Positions 1 through 13,600 of a DNA stretch of 64,000 bases are shown here, in pieces. The position numbers and the translations under genes are program-made. The stretch's first letter is position 1. Every line of letters starts with the position of its first letter. The notes beneath the pieces are model-generated. The model was given only the letters and a program-made list of their open reading frames with translations. It did no database searches and had not been told where the DNA came from. The DNA is from Lytechinus pictus (taxonomy: Eukaryota > Echinodermata > Echinoidea > Temnopleuroida > Toxopneustidae): positions 32,328,401 to 32,392,400 of the forward strand of contig NC_087249.1 in assembly GCF_037042905.1 (NCBI RefSeq). The letters are read 5' to 3'.

Positions 1-361
1 ATTGACATGTTTATGTTTCTGTATGGACCCACGGACATGGCGATACTCGGAGTGTTTGATTCAACGCAATTTAGCGCCATTATGCTGTCGAAAAAAAGGG
101 AACGCTTCAGTTCAATACTAACACGCACACTATTATGACATTTTAAATTTTTCAGGGTACTGAATGGCGAACACTTTTTACTATAAAAATATTCGCAAGT
201 CTTTCTGAAAGACGTTCATAGAGTTAAATACCCCCCTATGAAGACGTTCCAGAGAAAGTTTCTAACTTATGGTTTCAGCCGATCACTCTTGATATACCAA
301 TAACTATTATCAAAACGACTGATATATATAACTTTGGTGTAATCCTTCTCCAAATTTGTAG

Positions 362-1188
362 GAAGACGGTGATTTAGACGTATACAAGAACCGCATCGTG
401 AATGGGAAAAACAGCGGTAACGTCGTTTCGCGTGACATCACAGTATCATTCCCAATAACCTGCTTCTATGAGCGCGTCCATCGCCTGGAATATGGTTACT
501 CTGCTAGTGGCAGCGCGGGGGTTGTTCAGCAGGCTCTCGAAGAGACAGGCTCGTACAGGTAAGGCTAAGATCGCCAAAAACTGATGATACTGGCAAAAAA
601 AGTCCAGGGGGGAATGGGTTCTGACAAGAGAGAGAGAGAGAAGTTGTGTCTTAAATACAGTGGCGGGGATATTTTACTTTGTATTTGGTCGGGGGAGAGG
701 GGTGGCCCTTTCCCATAGTCATCTGTACATATTAGGTTTGGAGGAGGGGCACATCCACCCCCATCACCCGGGATCTTCGCCATGTCATCTTATTTCAAGG
801 GTCACATTTGAATATCTATTAAAATTTTATCCAACATTAAGGGGTTGGAGATGGGCCTGTAAGTGACATAACAGGGCGGTGCTTCGATTGAGATTTTATT
901 TTTTTTTACGAATCAGGGAGTGTTACTCTATGTTCATGTTAAACATACGATTTCATTCTCCTTTTTCCACTTCGTCTAAAGTGCAACGTTCGACTTTGCG
1001 ATGTATACCGACGATACTTTTACGACAAAAGCGGATTCTTCTGCCACCAACGTACCCGTCAACCAGAGAGCTTTCTTTGGTGTAGAAGCCACGACCGCTG
1101 CCGATCAACGGGTCGTCCTCGACTCGTGCTGGACGACACCCACGAGTGACCCCGATGATAATAGGCGTTACAATTTAATATCGGATGG
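362..1188 (+). CDS. ZP-domain protein, two internal exons (partial)
   Basis: Two exons, 362-558 and 982-1188, flanked by AG and GT and joined in phase 2/2. Joined, they read as the middle of a zona pellucida domain: ITVSFPITCFYER, then a TFDFAMYTDD strand, then a CWTTPTSDPDD segment and YNLISDG. The aromatic 'F.FAMY.D' block and the 'CW.TP..DP.D...Y.LI.DG' block are the usual linker and ZP-C landmarks of uromodulin/CUB-ZP type extracellular polymerising proteins. No signal peptide, N-terminal ZP-N exon, furin site or membrane anchor is visible. Upstream exons would lie outside the window. I could not find the continuation after 1188 before the next gene starts at 4667. It may be a normal gene with distant exons, a gene that hosts the next gene in an intron, or a broken copy. 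The domain call is firm; the gene model is not. Confidence 0.78.
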
Positions 1189-1795
1189 GTGAGTTTTTTT
1201 CGTATTTACAGTCAAAGCGAAGTTTTGGCTTTTGTTCAGTCAGTGTTAATGCTGCAAGGTGCAACAAGTCGAAAGACCCTTCGGAATCTCGTTAACGATC
1301 GATATCACTGACTGCGAATTACTAGTCCTGAGGGGCAAAATATAAAGTCACCGCATTAAGAAACCCCTTGAATTGTTGGGGGTGTGCATTGATTGCATCC
1401 TAGAGTATTCAAGTGGGAAAACCATCCTCACATCAAGTTGGTTTTAATAAAAAAATAATGAATAAACATACTAGCTTTGGCGAACGTCATTCAAAATTAA
1501 TGAACAGTGATGTTTTTACGTTCCGTCTCATGTGAGATTTGCACAACCCATAATTCATCATGTAATTTACATTTTTACAATAAAATACAATTATTTTACA
1601 CTGTGCATTCAATTATCTTCAAACATCTCATTTCAATCACGAATACACAAGAAAATCATTTTCATGAACCATCCAAAAAGGATTAAATATCCGAATGTTA
1701 TATCACGTCTGAGAATCAAAACCTCAACCACCGCATTATTATCATCATTGTTGTTGCCAAGTGAACTTGAACGTTATTAAAATGTTCTCGCCCAA
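1189..1795. other. AT-rich non-coding stretch after ZP exon
   Basis: Begins with the consensus donor GTGAGT. Otherwise AT-rich sequence with no open frame of protein-like composition and no repeat structure that I recognise. Confidence 0.5.
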
Positions 1796-2700
1796 ATGTG
1801 GTGGGCATAGATGTAGTGGGCATAGATCTAGTTGACATAAATGTAGTGGACGTAGTGGACGTAGATGTAGTGGACGTAGATGAAGTGGACGGAAATGTAG
1901 TGGACGTAGATGTAGTGGACGTAAATGTAGTGTACGTAGATGCAGTAGACGTAGATGTAGTGGACGTATAGATGTAGTAGACGTAGATGTAATGGACATA
2001 TATGTAGTGGACGTAGATGTAGTGGACATAGATTGAGTTGACGTAGATGTAATTGACGGAAATGTAGTGGACGTAAAGGTAGTGGACGTAAATGTAGTGT
2101 ACGTAGATGTAGTAGACGTAGATGTAGTGGACGTAGATGTAGTGGACATAGATGTAGTGGACGTAGATGTAGTGGACGTAGATGTAGTGGACATAGATGT
2201 AGTAGACGTAGATGTAGTAGACGTAGATGTAGTGGACGTAGATGTAGTAGACGTAGATGTAGTGGACATAGATGTAGTGGACATATATGTAGTGGACATA
2301 GATGTAGTGGACGTAGTTGTAGTTGATGTAGATAAAGTAGACGTAGTTGTGATGTACGTACATTAAGTGTACATAGATGTAGTGGACATAGATGTAGTGG
2401 ACGTAGATGTAGTGGACGTAGATGTTCATGTAGTGGACGTAGAAGTAGTGGACATAGATGTAGTGGACGTAGTTGTAGTTGATGTAGATAAAGTAGACGT
2501 AGGTGTGATGTACGTACATTAAGTGTACGTAGATGTAGTGGACATACATGTAGATGTAGTGGACGTAGATGTAGTGGACGTAGATGTACATGTAGTGGAC
2601 GTAGAAGTAGTGGACATAGATGTAGTGGATTGAGATGTAGACGTCGTAGATGTAATGGACGGAGATTTAATGGACCTAGTTGAAGCGAACCGATAAATTG
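1796..2700. repeat. 15-bp minisatellite with higher-order period
   Basis: About 60 units of a 15-bp motif close to GATGTAGTGGACGTA, with GTA/ATA and GG/AG variants. A higher-order copy is visible: the variant block around 2311 (GTAGTTGTAGTTGATG, then AAAGTAGACGTA, then a GTACGTACATT segment) recurs at about 2467, a 156-bp period. Because 15 is a multiple of 3 and the unit lacks stops in several frames, long artificial reading frames run through both strands (Tyr/Ile/Val/His-rich on -, Val/Asp-rich on +). These are not genes. Confidence 0.95.
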
Positions 2701-4417
2701 TGGACGCAAATTTACAAGTGGTGGAAGTAGATTAAAACAATTCATCTGAAAAAAAAAAATGTATTGGCAGCTCGACTTACTGGTTAACATGTTTGAATAT
2801 ATTATGTTCTTCTTGAGAACAGGGGAATCCTCTTAAGACCACATCTCTTATCCGGCATTGGGATAAGTTTATTTTCGTCTTAGACTACATCTCGGCGGCT
2901 AGCAATGTGGTGTTGTAAAGTTCCTGCATGCTAACAAATAATATTGTTTGAATAATTATATTCCTAGCTTTAAGATGCCCTGTCAGCAGGGAGATTTTCG
3001 TGCAATTACCATGACTACATAAATTCCAAATCAATGATTATGATCGGTGCAGAATGGTAACGATACGTCGCGATACACCTAAGATCAAATTGAAAGAGCT
3101 GAAGAAACGTTATTTGAAACGAAATTGTGGATAAATGAGGAGCCCATTAAAAAAAAAAAATTACGTCAATGACAACGTTATCCTTCCGCGATTTCAGCAA
3201 CGATAACCGTTACGGCACATTTACAATAATCACAAGTCTTGTGAAAAAAAAGGCTCTCGAAGTTGTATCGCACAACAAACTTAGAAGTATCCTCTCGTTC
3301 GTAAATCATACGTTTATTTGTTCTTTTCTGTCCCTTATTTGATCAACAATTAAGGTGTGTGGTAGAACAGACAGTTATGCGCCATGATCTAGGGATGAAT
3401 GGGCTAGCTGCATTCAGTCTCTCGGGATTTACCTACATCGATACTACTCAGGTTGGTTGTGAAGTCATTCATGGTGAAAATAATAAAGAAAAAACAAATA
3501 AAAAATGAAAGTTAAAAACAACTTCTCAATTACATTTAATGGTGATTACATTTATCACGTTAGAAAATGCACCGAGCTGCTACGATCGCTACCCTTATTA
3601 TCCCGTGGCAAGTGGGTTGCCATTTTCTCTACTCCGCTATACAATTCAGCAGTGGAATAACTAAGAGTCAAAATCAGACGAAACAACATTATCATGTTAC
3701 AGGCAAGAAAAATGAGAAATCCTGCTGGGTATTATTATCATCTCCATAGCTTTACTTTGTTGATTACAGGTTTTAAATAAAGTTCAATGTGAAAGGTTTT
3801 ATTCATATGGACCTAGGTATGGAAATATGTGGCTTTAAAGTGATTGATATCCACAGATTTTGGTGACACTGAATTTCTTATGCATTTCTTCGTTTTAGCG
3901 GACCACCGAAAAAAATGCGGGCGGTCACCGGTAAAAAAAACCCCGTAACAACTCAACCCTTACAAGAATAATACCAATTATGATTATGATGATGTTACTG
4001 ATGATAATGATGATTACAATTACCATAATGATGACGACCATGATATGATGATGATGATTAGAATGAAAATATTAGATAATTTGATAATCAGTTGATTTTT
4101 TTTTCATTCTTAAACTGAGTTGTTGATCGTTAACAGTTATATGTAACAGCCCCATGGACTTAAAGGTATAGTGTATGATTGGTTGTTCTCAGAAAAGGGC
4201 AATGAATCAATTTCAAAATTATTACATTAATTAAATACCTATATTATTGCTCGATTTTATCACGGAAAAAAAACTTGCATAACTTTTCTATTTTCATGAT
4301 ATTGAGGGGTGAAACATTTATTACCTATTTTTCGGTTAACCGTTAATACTTAGGACCTTTCTATTGACGCCCTCTCGGGTTAAAAAATAAATTGATCTTA
4401 GAACACTGTTCGAATAA
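2701..4417. other. Gene-free stretch, AT-rich
   Basis: No convincing exon found. Contains a degenerate GAT/ATG trinucleotide tract at about 3984-4062 and several short A or T runs. A ZP-C continuation exon was sought here and not found convincingly. Confidence 0.5.
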
Positions 4418-4472
4418 TGCATATTCATTACGACGTCATGCATATTGATGAATACGTCATCGCGCATGCGCA
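4418..4472 (+). promoter_or_regulatory. Promoter-like cluster: tandem CRE/octamer units and NRF-1 palindrome
   Basis: Two adjacent 21-bp imperfect copies (4418-4438 and 4439-4459), each TGCATATT followed by an ACGTCA half-site (GACGTCAT in the first, TACGTCAT in the second). They are followed at once by GCGCATGCGCA (4462-4472), the palindromic NRF-1 consensus. This sits about 195 bp upstream of the ATG at 4667, so transcription probably starts near 4480-4600. The motif matches are seen directly; promoter function is inference. No TATA box at a suitable distance is evident, which fits an NRF-1-type promoter. Confidence 0.55.
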
Positions 4473-4666
4473 GTATCTAGAAATCCCCGTATGTGTGTAG
4501 CTGAGAAAGCAAACGTCGAACGGTGCGTGCAAGCTCAAAGCGCCGATGCCAGCCGGCTAGCGACTTGTTTACGCTTTGCACACAAGCTACCGGTTCACAT
4601 CACAGTCACAGGATATTATCATCGCACGCGAAAGGATCGAATAACGGACAATAAGGATAAATTTAA

Positions 4667-7600
4667 ATGGAAGAATTGAGGGACAACTCCAAGAAGGAAT
4701 CGCTGAGAAGGTCGAGAGCTCGGTATGAAGAGAGAGAGAGAGAGAAAAGATCAAAGAGGAAGCATATAGTTTTGATGGAGAAAACTTTCCTTCAGTGGAA
4801 TGAGACCAAGTCAAGGGGAGGCTTCGAAACGAGCGATGAGCTGGCGGAATCATTGCTGGCAATGTGAGTAACGTTCATGATTTAATGAGACCTTTTGTTC
4901 ACATATTTATCGAATTTTCGGCGCTAATGCAGTTTCGCAACGACCAATTACCAGCACACCTCATCACCAATACTTGTTCGCGGATAGCTTGAATTTACCT
5001 AACCCAGTCCCAGGTAGCTCCCGCTCGCGAGCTCTGGGTTAGGATCATTCACCGTGCACAGCAATGTTGATAGGAACTGAAGTTAGCAACCAAATCATGC
5101 GAACATGTGGCGAACAAATTGCTAGTATGCCGCATGCGAATCTATATTCGCTGATTTGGTTGCTAACTTCATTTCATATCAACATTACTGTGCAAGATGA
5201 ATCCTAACCTAGGGAGCTCCCGCCCGGGATCAGCTCAGCTTCCTGGGTCCCGTTTCTTACCACCTGGACAAGTTAGTCATGTCTTTATCCACCAACCATG
5301 GAGTTAGTTCCAATCTTACTAAATCTGTTTCACGAAAGGCTTCCAAACTAAACTACCTTGATATCGATACTATCGGTGAAAAGAGCAGACGAGACGTAGC
5401 CTTAGTCACAAAATAGCATAATTTTCAAAAAGAGAATTTATGAGAAATTATAACAAAATTGCAAACATTGACATTGTAATGACTAATGACAATGTAATGA
5501 ATTGGGTATTAGGATGGGGGGTCGGATGTCCGGACAGTTTATCTTTTTGAAGCCTTCTTTTTTGTCTTTGGATTACACTAAAAATATGAATTCAATACTT
5601 GTAATCATCTTGTATTTTGTTCTTTATAATATTTCCTAACATTTTGTACTAAAAATTGATTAAACTTTGCTTGTCTTTTTTCCAAATGACTTTCTAAAAT
5701 TGACCTGTCCGGACACACAACAACTGGGTATACATCTTTTGAAAATGATAGCACCTGTAAATTATGCATCATTCATACTTAGACCATGAAGACTGGAGCA
5801 TTCGATTGCTGAGAAAATGGACTAATGAATAATTTATTTCATGACTAAAAAAATCACATTTGGACATTGAGATGGGTGCCCCTGGCCCTGGGATAACAAA
5901 TTTTAATAGTTTACAAAAAGTAAGCCATTAACGATTTTCTTTGTAAAATGATGATAATTATACAGTATTTTATGATTCCAAACATCTTTTTTTTAAAATC
6001 ATACTTTAGTGTAGATGCCGAAACTTACGATTTGACAAATTCTATGCACGAACTTTGCTCGAGGTAGACACTGACACTTGTGACTGTAGTAGTCTGTATA
6101 ACTTCTAGTCAGGTCAGTGAGTATGTTGAGTGACACTGACACTGTAATGACTGTGTACTAACTAGATCTAATGTACATGTAGTACTATTGACTATAGCCT
6201 AGTATTATTCATTGACTATGTAATGACTAGTACCAGTAATACTAGGCCTAGTACAGGGTTAACCATGGAGCTCCGGCCCGCCGAGCGGTTCGGAGCCCAG
6301 GAATCATTAGTGAAATATTAGGCAGAGGGTACTCTCCAAATTTGGGTAGAATTGGGTCGCAATAGCACCCAAAATAAAACGGGAAAAAATAAATTATCCA
6401 CTTAATTCAATTGTATGGATGAAGCCTGAAGGTAAATCTTGACACAGAATCCTGACATCGAGGCACATACTGGACCCTAAAAAAATAAAAGTTCTGGCTC
6501 GTGTTCATTCTCACATACTGGACCCCCCCCCCCAAAAAAAAAAAGTTCTGTCTCGTGACCATTCTCCTTTCAAAATTGAAAACAAAGTGGCCATTCGATA
6601 TCGAAAATAAACGCGACATAGAGAGGTCTAACTCTAATCCTCCTTGTTTGGAATTGGTTTGTACCTCGATGTTGGGATTCTGTGTGATGATAGACCTTCA
6701 TATAATCAAGGTAAATGCATAATTTATTTGTCCTCTTTTATTTGGAGTGCTATTTCTATACCCCATTCTACATGTACCCCATTTTGGAGAGTACCCAGGC
6801 CATGTCCGCCTAATATTACATGGGCGAGTCCGTGGAGCATTGTAGCCCAGTGGATTAGTCTCCGGACTTTGAAGCAGATGGTCGTGGGTTTGAATCCAAG
6901 CCATGGCGTAATTTCCTTCAGCAAGAAACTGATCCACAGTGTGCTGCACTCCACCCAGGTGAGGTAAATGGGTACCGGTAGGAAGTAATTCCTTAAGAAG
7001 CTGAGTGCGCTCTGAACGCCTAGCTTAGCCGGGTAATAAGGGAGCACCTAACAAAGTGGATATGTGCACAATATGAATACCCTATATTATTATTATATTA
7101 TTTTTTATAATTTTTTTACAGACTTGACAAATTGCTAGGTTTGTAATAGGCCATAGTCTACCGAACATGTACATGTATGCTACTGAACATGTAGCTGATA
7201 GTAATAATGGTCTTAACCACCTGTCGTCTGGTGGGCATTGAGGCATTTGCCTGTAATCTAAGCTGCACTGGGAAAATCTTAAACAAATGACACATAGCTT
7301 TGGTTGAGGTTTGAGCAATGGTCAAGTCTTTAATTTTGTATGACAAAGATAAAGTTCAGTCCGGGTTCAGTCCATTTGTACATGCTCATGTACATGAAGG
7401 CTGACATGAAAATGAAATACTAAGCTCTTGGGCCCATTTCAGAACGCAACTCAGTATTCAGACGCCAACTTGACTTTCAACCAATGTGCGTGATATTTAT
7501 AAATATTTTGACTTGCATTTGCAATAGATCTTTGTGCAACGTGCCCTGAATGATACAGTCTGTAAATTCGCAATTACTTTTGGGAAATTCCATTAAATAT

Positions 7601-10600
7601 GTACATCCCACCCCCTATTTGTTGGACTTTAATGAAATTTTCTGTCTCTGATTTCTTGTTCTTTTGAGTTTTGACAGTCTATAATGCTCTCAAATGACCA
7701 TGACATGGTCAGATTATGAAAGTGAATATTAATGGGGGGATGGACGTACAAAAAATTTGTTGTTGTTGTTAAAGGTCAAGTCCACCTCAGAAAAATGTTG
7801 ATTTGAATCAATAGAGAAAAATCAGACAAGCACAATACTGAAAATTTCCTCAAAATTTGATGTAAAATAAGAAAGTTATGACATTTCAAAGTTTCGCTTA
7901 TTTTTAACAAAATAGTTTTATGAACGAGCCAGTTACATCCAAATGAGAGAGTCGATGATGTCACTCACTCACTACTTTTGTTTTTTATTGTTTGAATTAT
8001 ACAATACTTCAATTTTTACGAATTTGACAATTAGGACCTCCTTGAATTCCATGTGTTCAGAGTGGAATGAAACTTCATTTCACATCACAATGAGGAGAAA
8101 ATAAAAATATTTTTTATTTCAAATACATGTAATAAAATACAAAAGAAATAGTGAGTGAGTGATGTCATCAGTTCCTCATTTGCATACCCACCGAGATGTG
8201 CATACAATTGTTTTGTGAAATGAAGCGGAACTTTAAAATGCCATAACTTTCTTATTGTACATCCCATTTTGATAAAATTTTCAGTGTTACATGTATGCTT
8301 GTTGAATTTTTCTCTTTTTATTCAAATCAAGTTTTTGTTGGGGTGGACTTGTCCTTTAATTATTTTGCCACAAAAACCTTACCCAAATTGTGCAATGTAA
8401 ATTTAAAAAAATACAATTTGAAATTGAATAACATAGATTAGTAGAAATTTAAGAACAGATGAGACACGTGAGAGTAAGAAAATGTTTTTTCCATGGGCTA
8501 GGCCTTGCAATAGTAAAATTCAGCACTATTGCTCAAGCATATGAGCTTCTCATACAAAAACCATTGAGAAGGAAAGGGAATACAATTACCAGTAGATGAT
8601 TATCTAATTGCCTATTCAGTTGTATATCACATTGGTGTTTCAAGGTAGAAATCCTTTGATCGGTGCAAGAGCAGTGATCAATCTCTTGCAAAATTCACAG
8701 GGTTCATTTACTCTAGAGTGGCAGTGACTGAAAATTAAAGGGGGGATGGGAGAGGAGTTCTGAATATGGGTATAAACGACAAAATGTATTTACATTAAAA
8801 ATAATATGTATGACTCTCAGTGGGAGGGGGGCAGAGGCTGGAAATGCCCCCCCCCCCCCCCATCTGCCAGTGTGCCAATACTTATAGATGCACTTATAAA
8901 CAATAATCAGTTTGGGTTGAAAGTGGATATAGCCCCTTTTGGTATCAAGCTTTACATGTATGGTTCATGTTTTCAAAAATGAAAGATAGAATTATGTTTT
9001 TTTTTACAGGTTCATCACGCAAACGCCAGTTAAATCTGCTGAATCTGCCCATGGAACTAGAGATATGGAGATGTGAGTATTTATCACAATATTTGTTACA
9101 GTATCAACATTTGCAAATATTTGGGAACAATCGCATGTGATACATTTGTCAGGTTTAGATCTGTAGGTGGAAAATCAGGTAATCACGTTATCAAATGAAG
9201 CGCCACTCGTAAAAACAGGCTAGTGCACAGTATACATGTGAATCAATAATAGGCATGGAAGTTCATGGAACACATAAAATGGATAATTTTGCTTTACTTT
9301 TTCATCTCAGTAATTTATCTTTTTGTGAAAATAAAATTGTCACTTTTTGTGTAAGTGCTTACTTTATTATAATTGGGCATGACTTATAAAGGTATACAAC
9401 AATTATTATTTTATGGATAATACCGTAGATAATAAAGTTTTTGTCTTCATAATGTTCTATATTTAACCTTTTCCTTCATGTATGAAGAAGAATTACTTTA
9501 ATCTTGTTGTTATTTTAATAGGTTCCCGGTTACATCATCCACACCATTTCACCGAAAGAAAGACATTCATCTACACAGGTACATATTGTATTTGAAAATT
9601 GCTTGGAAGTAGGCATTACTGAAGTACAAGCAGGATCACTGTTCCCAAATACCTTTTTGAATCAGTTCATATATACTATCTGCAGAATGAATATCAGTGA
9701 ATCTTGGAGCGGTTCTTACGTTATTATTAGAAAATTTGCTTTTGTGGACAAAGTCTACATGTACATGTAATTGCTAATTGTTTTGTCACTAGTTCATTAG
9801 TATATTTTGATACCTCCAACCTCCTTTGAGATTTGTAACTTTCTTAACCCTAAATCTCCTGTGGTATTGTGATTCTTGTCATTCCGGGGGGGGGGGGGGG
9901 GGGGACATAATGGCCCCCCTTAAGATCTCAGCCGCAGATTGCGCGATCACACCGAAAATTTGCATGATGGTAGAGAATGACATTATGTACTCATTTGGAT
10001 TTCACTGAATTCATATATTTTTGTTATATGAATTATGCTAATTTTATCATGAAATCATGCTTTTTGTTCTGATTCCGTAAATAAAGCTCGTAGAATGCTA
10101 TTTTTTTGGTGAAAATATTCTTTATAGCATTCCTAACAATTTTGAATGAAAAAATTCTGGTACCAAGATCAATTTCTCATGTATTTTATTTTATTTTTTA
10201 ATCTGTTATGTATTTCCTTCTTTTTTTTCACTTTTTGTTTTTTCTTGTTTTTTCGATGGAAATCGTTCCAGACTTAATTCTGATCATAAACAAGGCAAAA
10301 TTAATTAAGTTTAATCAGTAAAAGTAGAAATAATGATACATTTATGAAATTTGGCTAAATACACAATTTGCATTGGATTTGTACATGAAATCATGTTTAT
10401 GAGCAATTTTGGGTCCAACATGCAGTTACATAATGTTGCGCAATGTCATAACCGCGTACCCGGGCGTCACAAATTTTGTCTCAAAATTTGCGCGAGACTT
10501 GAAAGTAAAAAGTCAGTGAGCGGCGAGGTCAAAATATTTCGCGCAGCAGGTATATCACGAAAATGGTCGAGGGGCCCCCCCTCGGGAGAATTAGGGTTAA

Positions 10601-13600
10601 ATATCATGTAGCTCCACCAATGCTAGATGTTGGTGTATATGTAGTCGATTGTTTATCTTATTATTTAATATTCTTTAACAATTCATTATCGTCTATTGTT
10701 TAGAGTACTTTTCAATATTTTTAGGAAGCACAAAGTTTGGGTGTGGCATTGGTGAAAGCATCAATTTTGACATTGATTGTATTGTTGAGAAGTCAGCTGA
10801 TTTTCATTAATTAAATTTTTTTCTGGGGGGGGGGGTCATCTGCTATACAGAAATAGTACACCACATACATGTACATGTATCAGCAGATGGAATATTTCTT
10901 CTTTGTATGAAGAACATACATGTAGTATAATGAGGTTGAGGATTAGTCTGTAAAATCTCTGTCATACTTTTAAAGATTTATATTTTTCTTCTCACACAGT
11001 TCCACAGCTGTCGATCCTCCCTCTGAAAATGGGTAAGCATTCATTTTTGTGCCCTATCCGCAGTACCTGTAGTGTTACCGGATAGAAGGCATCATATTCC
11101 CTGAACGTCTGTCATTCCTGTTTCTGTCCGCTACATAAATGTTTTGCTTCACACTGGTTTTGATCATGTGTGTGTATGTAGGATAGATAGGATTGTCATG
11201 ACCTGATTTGATGTGGGGTCACATGCTCAAGTGTCGTGTAGGTCAGTGCAAGGACATGAATATAATTTGTATCTTAAAACATAAATAGTCGTTTGGAAAG
11301 TAAACGTGAAACCTTTTAACCTTTTATCATGCACACATAAATATGTTTTTTTTATAACTTATTCAGATCCAGTCCAACTGTGTCTGGGATTCATTCGCTG
11401 CATGAGGAGTGTGCAACAGTAGAGCTTGAAGAGCAGACACTGGTCAATCAGGGATTAGAGTAAGTTTTACCATTGTTGATTCCTATGTTCGTACACTTAT
11501 ATACCCAAGTAGGAAAGAAGAGCATTATTTTTAAATTTTCATGCAGTTCTTCATGATGGCAATATAGGGCTGTGTCGTGGTGCATTCAGTGTACATTTTA
11601 TTTTTTTGCAATTTGATTGTGTTGCCTAACCTTGTCATTATGTTTTTCTATAGAATGAAATGTCTGGCGAAACATATCAAATAAAGGGGATATACCTTGT
11701 TAATCATGCAATATTCTGCCCCTAATAACCTGAGCAAATCCATTGACAGTATTTACTATTAGTGATGTTTTCCTGCTACCTGGTCTGTAGTTGTTAATTC
11801 ATCGAAGACTGTTTGGCAGGCTTTTCAATATGAAGAATGTCCTAAAATGAATTTCTATTACATATCCTGAAAGTAAGGAGATATGCCTTCACAATGTGAT
11901 GCAAGGCAAGAAAAATGTCTTACATGTCTAAAACTTTTATTGCATTCCCATTGGTTTTTAATTGAGTTTTGAGTTTTTAAAATTGGTATTGGGGTACATG
12001 TTATGCAGTAGGGTTGTATGGCATACATGTTCTTTCTTTATAATATCACAAATAACCAGAGAAGTGCACCTGTTGTGGTCAAGCTTTGTGCATAGTTGAT
12101 TTTTTTTTTTTTTTGGGGGGGGGGGTTACACATGTAAGTTAATCAAAGAGCATCCATCCCATTCTTGATAAAAAAATGAAATGAATGTGCCAAAGATTAA
12201 ATAAACTGAAGCTCTTGTAATATGCATTGCATTCTATTATTGATTTATCATGTTGTTTACATGAATGTGAATGTTCTGTTGATTTCATAATTTTCACAAC
12301 AGTGCCAACATCAGTTATACACATGTGGCCACATCAGAGTGGTTTGATGAGGAGGAGGAGGAGGAGGAGGAATATGAAACGGCCTATGAAGCTGACAGTG
12401 ACTATGAACCAGAAAGCGAATTTCAACCCGAAATTACCTTCCATGAAGGGTAAGTAGAGTTTAGTTTGCTATTTTCTGTACAAGGTAGTTTGCTACAGGA
12501 ATTTTGCTTTTCTAATGGCAGTTCAACATTGAAAACTATTTCATGAATAGTGTGAAAAATAATTTGAAAATGTTCACTCTAGAGAAGTGGCCTTGCTCTA
12601 AAAAGATTGAAATTACATGTAAATGACCCTGCCCTTAGCTGACATGGTTGCATCTAATCAAGCACCAGTTTCAATTTGCTCAAAAATATTTCAGTTGGTT
12701 GAAAAACAAGGTGTGTTTAATAAACTGTAACTCTACATGATGTACATGTATGTTCCTGGGATATACATTCATGTCAGATATGGTATCTTCAGATGTCGCA
12801 TGTGGAGTTCAAATGGCTGGGGCGGGGGGGGGGGGGGGGTGGGGGGTTGCCTCCTAGGCCCCCCCCCCCCCTTGAAATCTTGGCCATTGACCGTGCCAAA
12901 AATTGGCACACAGGTTGTCTTGGGCATTATCTACCAAATTGTAAAGTGATTTATTAATGCAAATTTCTAGCGATGATGCTAATTTCCTCTAAATCCATGA
13001 ATGAAGAATGGTGAAGAAACACTTCATGGTGTTCTTAGCAAGTGTATGTCAAAAATATTGTGATGTCAGATCAACTTTTTATGTATTATATTTATTTTTG
13101 TAATTTCTTTTGTATTTCTTTGTTTTTCATTATTTTATTCTTTGAAATTTGTTGTTGACTCTTTTGAAACCATAATTGGCCTGAAACTAAACTATTTAGA
13201 TCAGCGAAGCTGAAAATAATCATACATATATGATTCTTGGTTGAAAACACAATTCGCATTGACTTTGTACACAAAATCACGTTTTTGAGCAATTTTTGGT
13301 CTGCACTTACAAAATGTTGTTTAATATTGGAACTGCATACCCGGATGTTGCAAAATTTGTCTGAAAACTTGTGCAAGACTTGAAGGAAGAAATCCAGTGA
13401 GCGGAGCGGTCCAAAAATTTTGCGCGGCAAAAATAGTGAGCGAATCGTTGAGGGGGGGGGGCTCCAAGGAAACCCCCCACCCACCTAGATAGGGTTAAAA
13501 TGAATAAATAAATCGGATTGCAACATATTGTATTTCTTTTAGACCACTCCCTAAGGACATCGATGTGATTGGTGCGGAGGAGGAGGTCTTAGGGGAGCTA

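Noticed and set aside
1716-2790. Reading frames of 180-320 codons on the - strand and ~100 codons on the + strand
   Set aside because: They are translations of the 15-bp minisatellite in several frames; the Tyr/His/Val or Leu/Arg periodic peptides are compositional artefacts.
2972-3015. Possible third ZP exon reading GCPVSREIFVQLP after an AG
   Set aside because: In phase but only 13 codons before a stop, with a weak acceptor and no later ZP-C residues; kept as a remote possibility only.
6842-6897. Functional tRNA gene
   Set aside because: A and B boxes are present but no acceptor or anticodon stem pairing encloses them; it is the head of a SINE.
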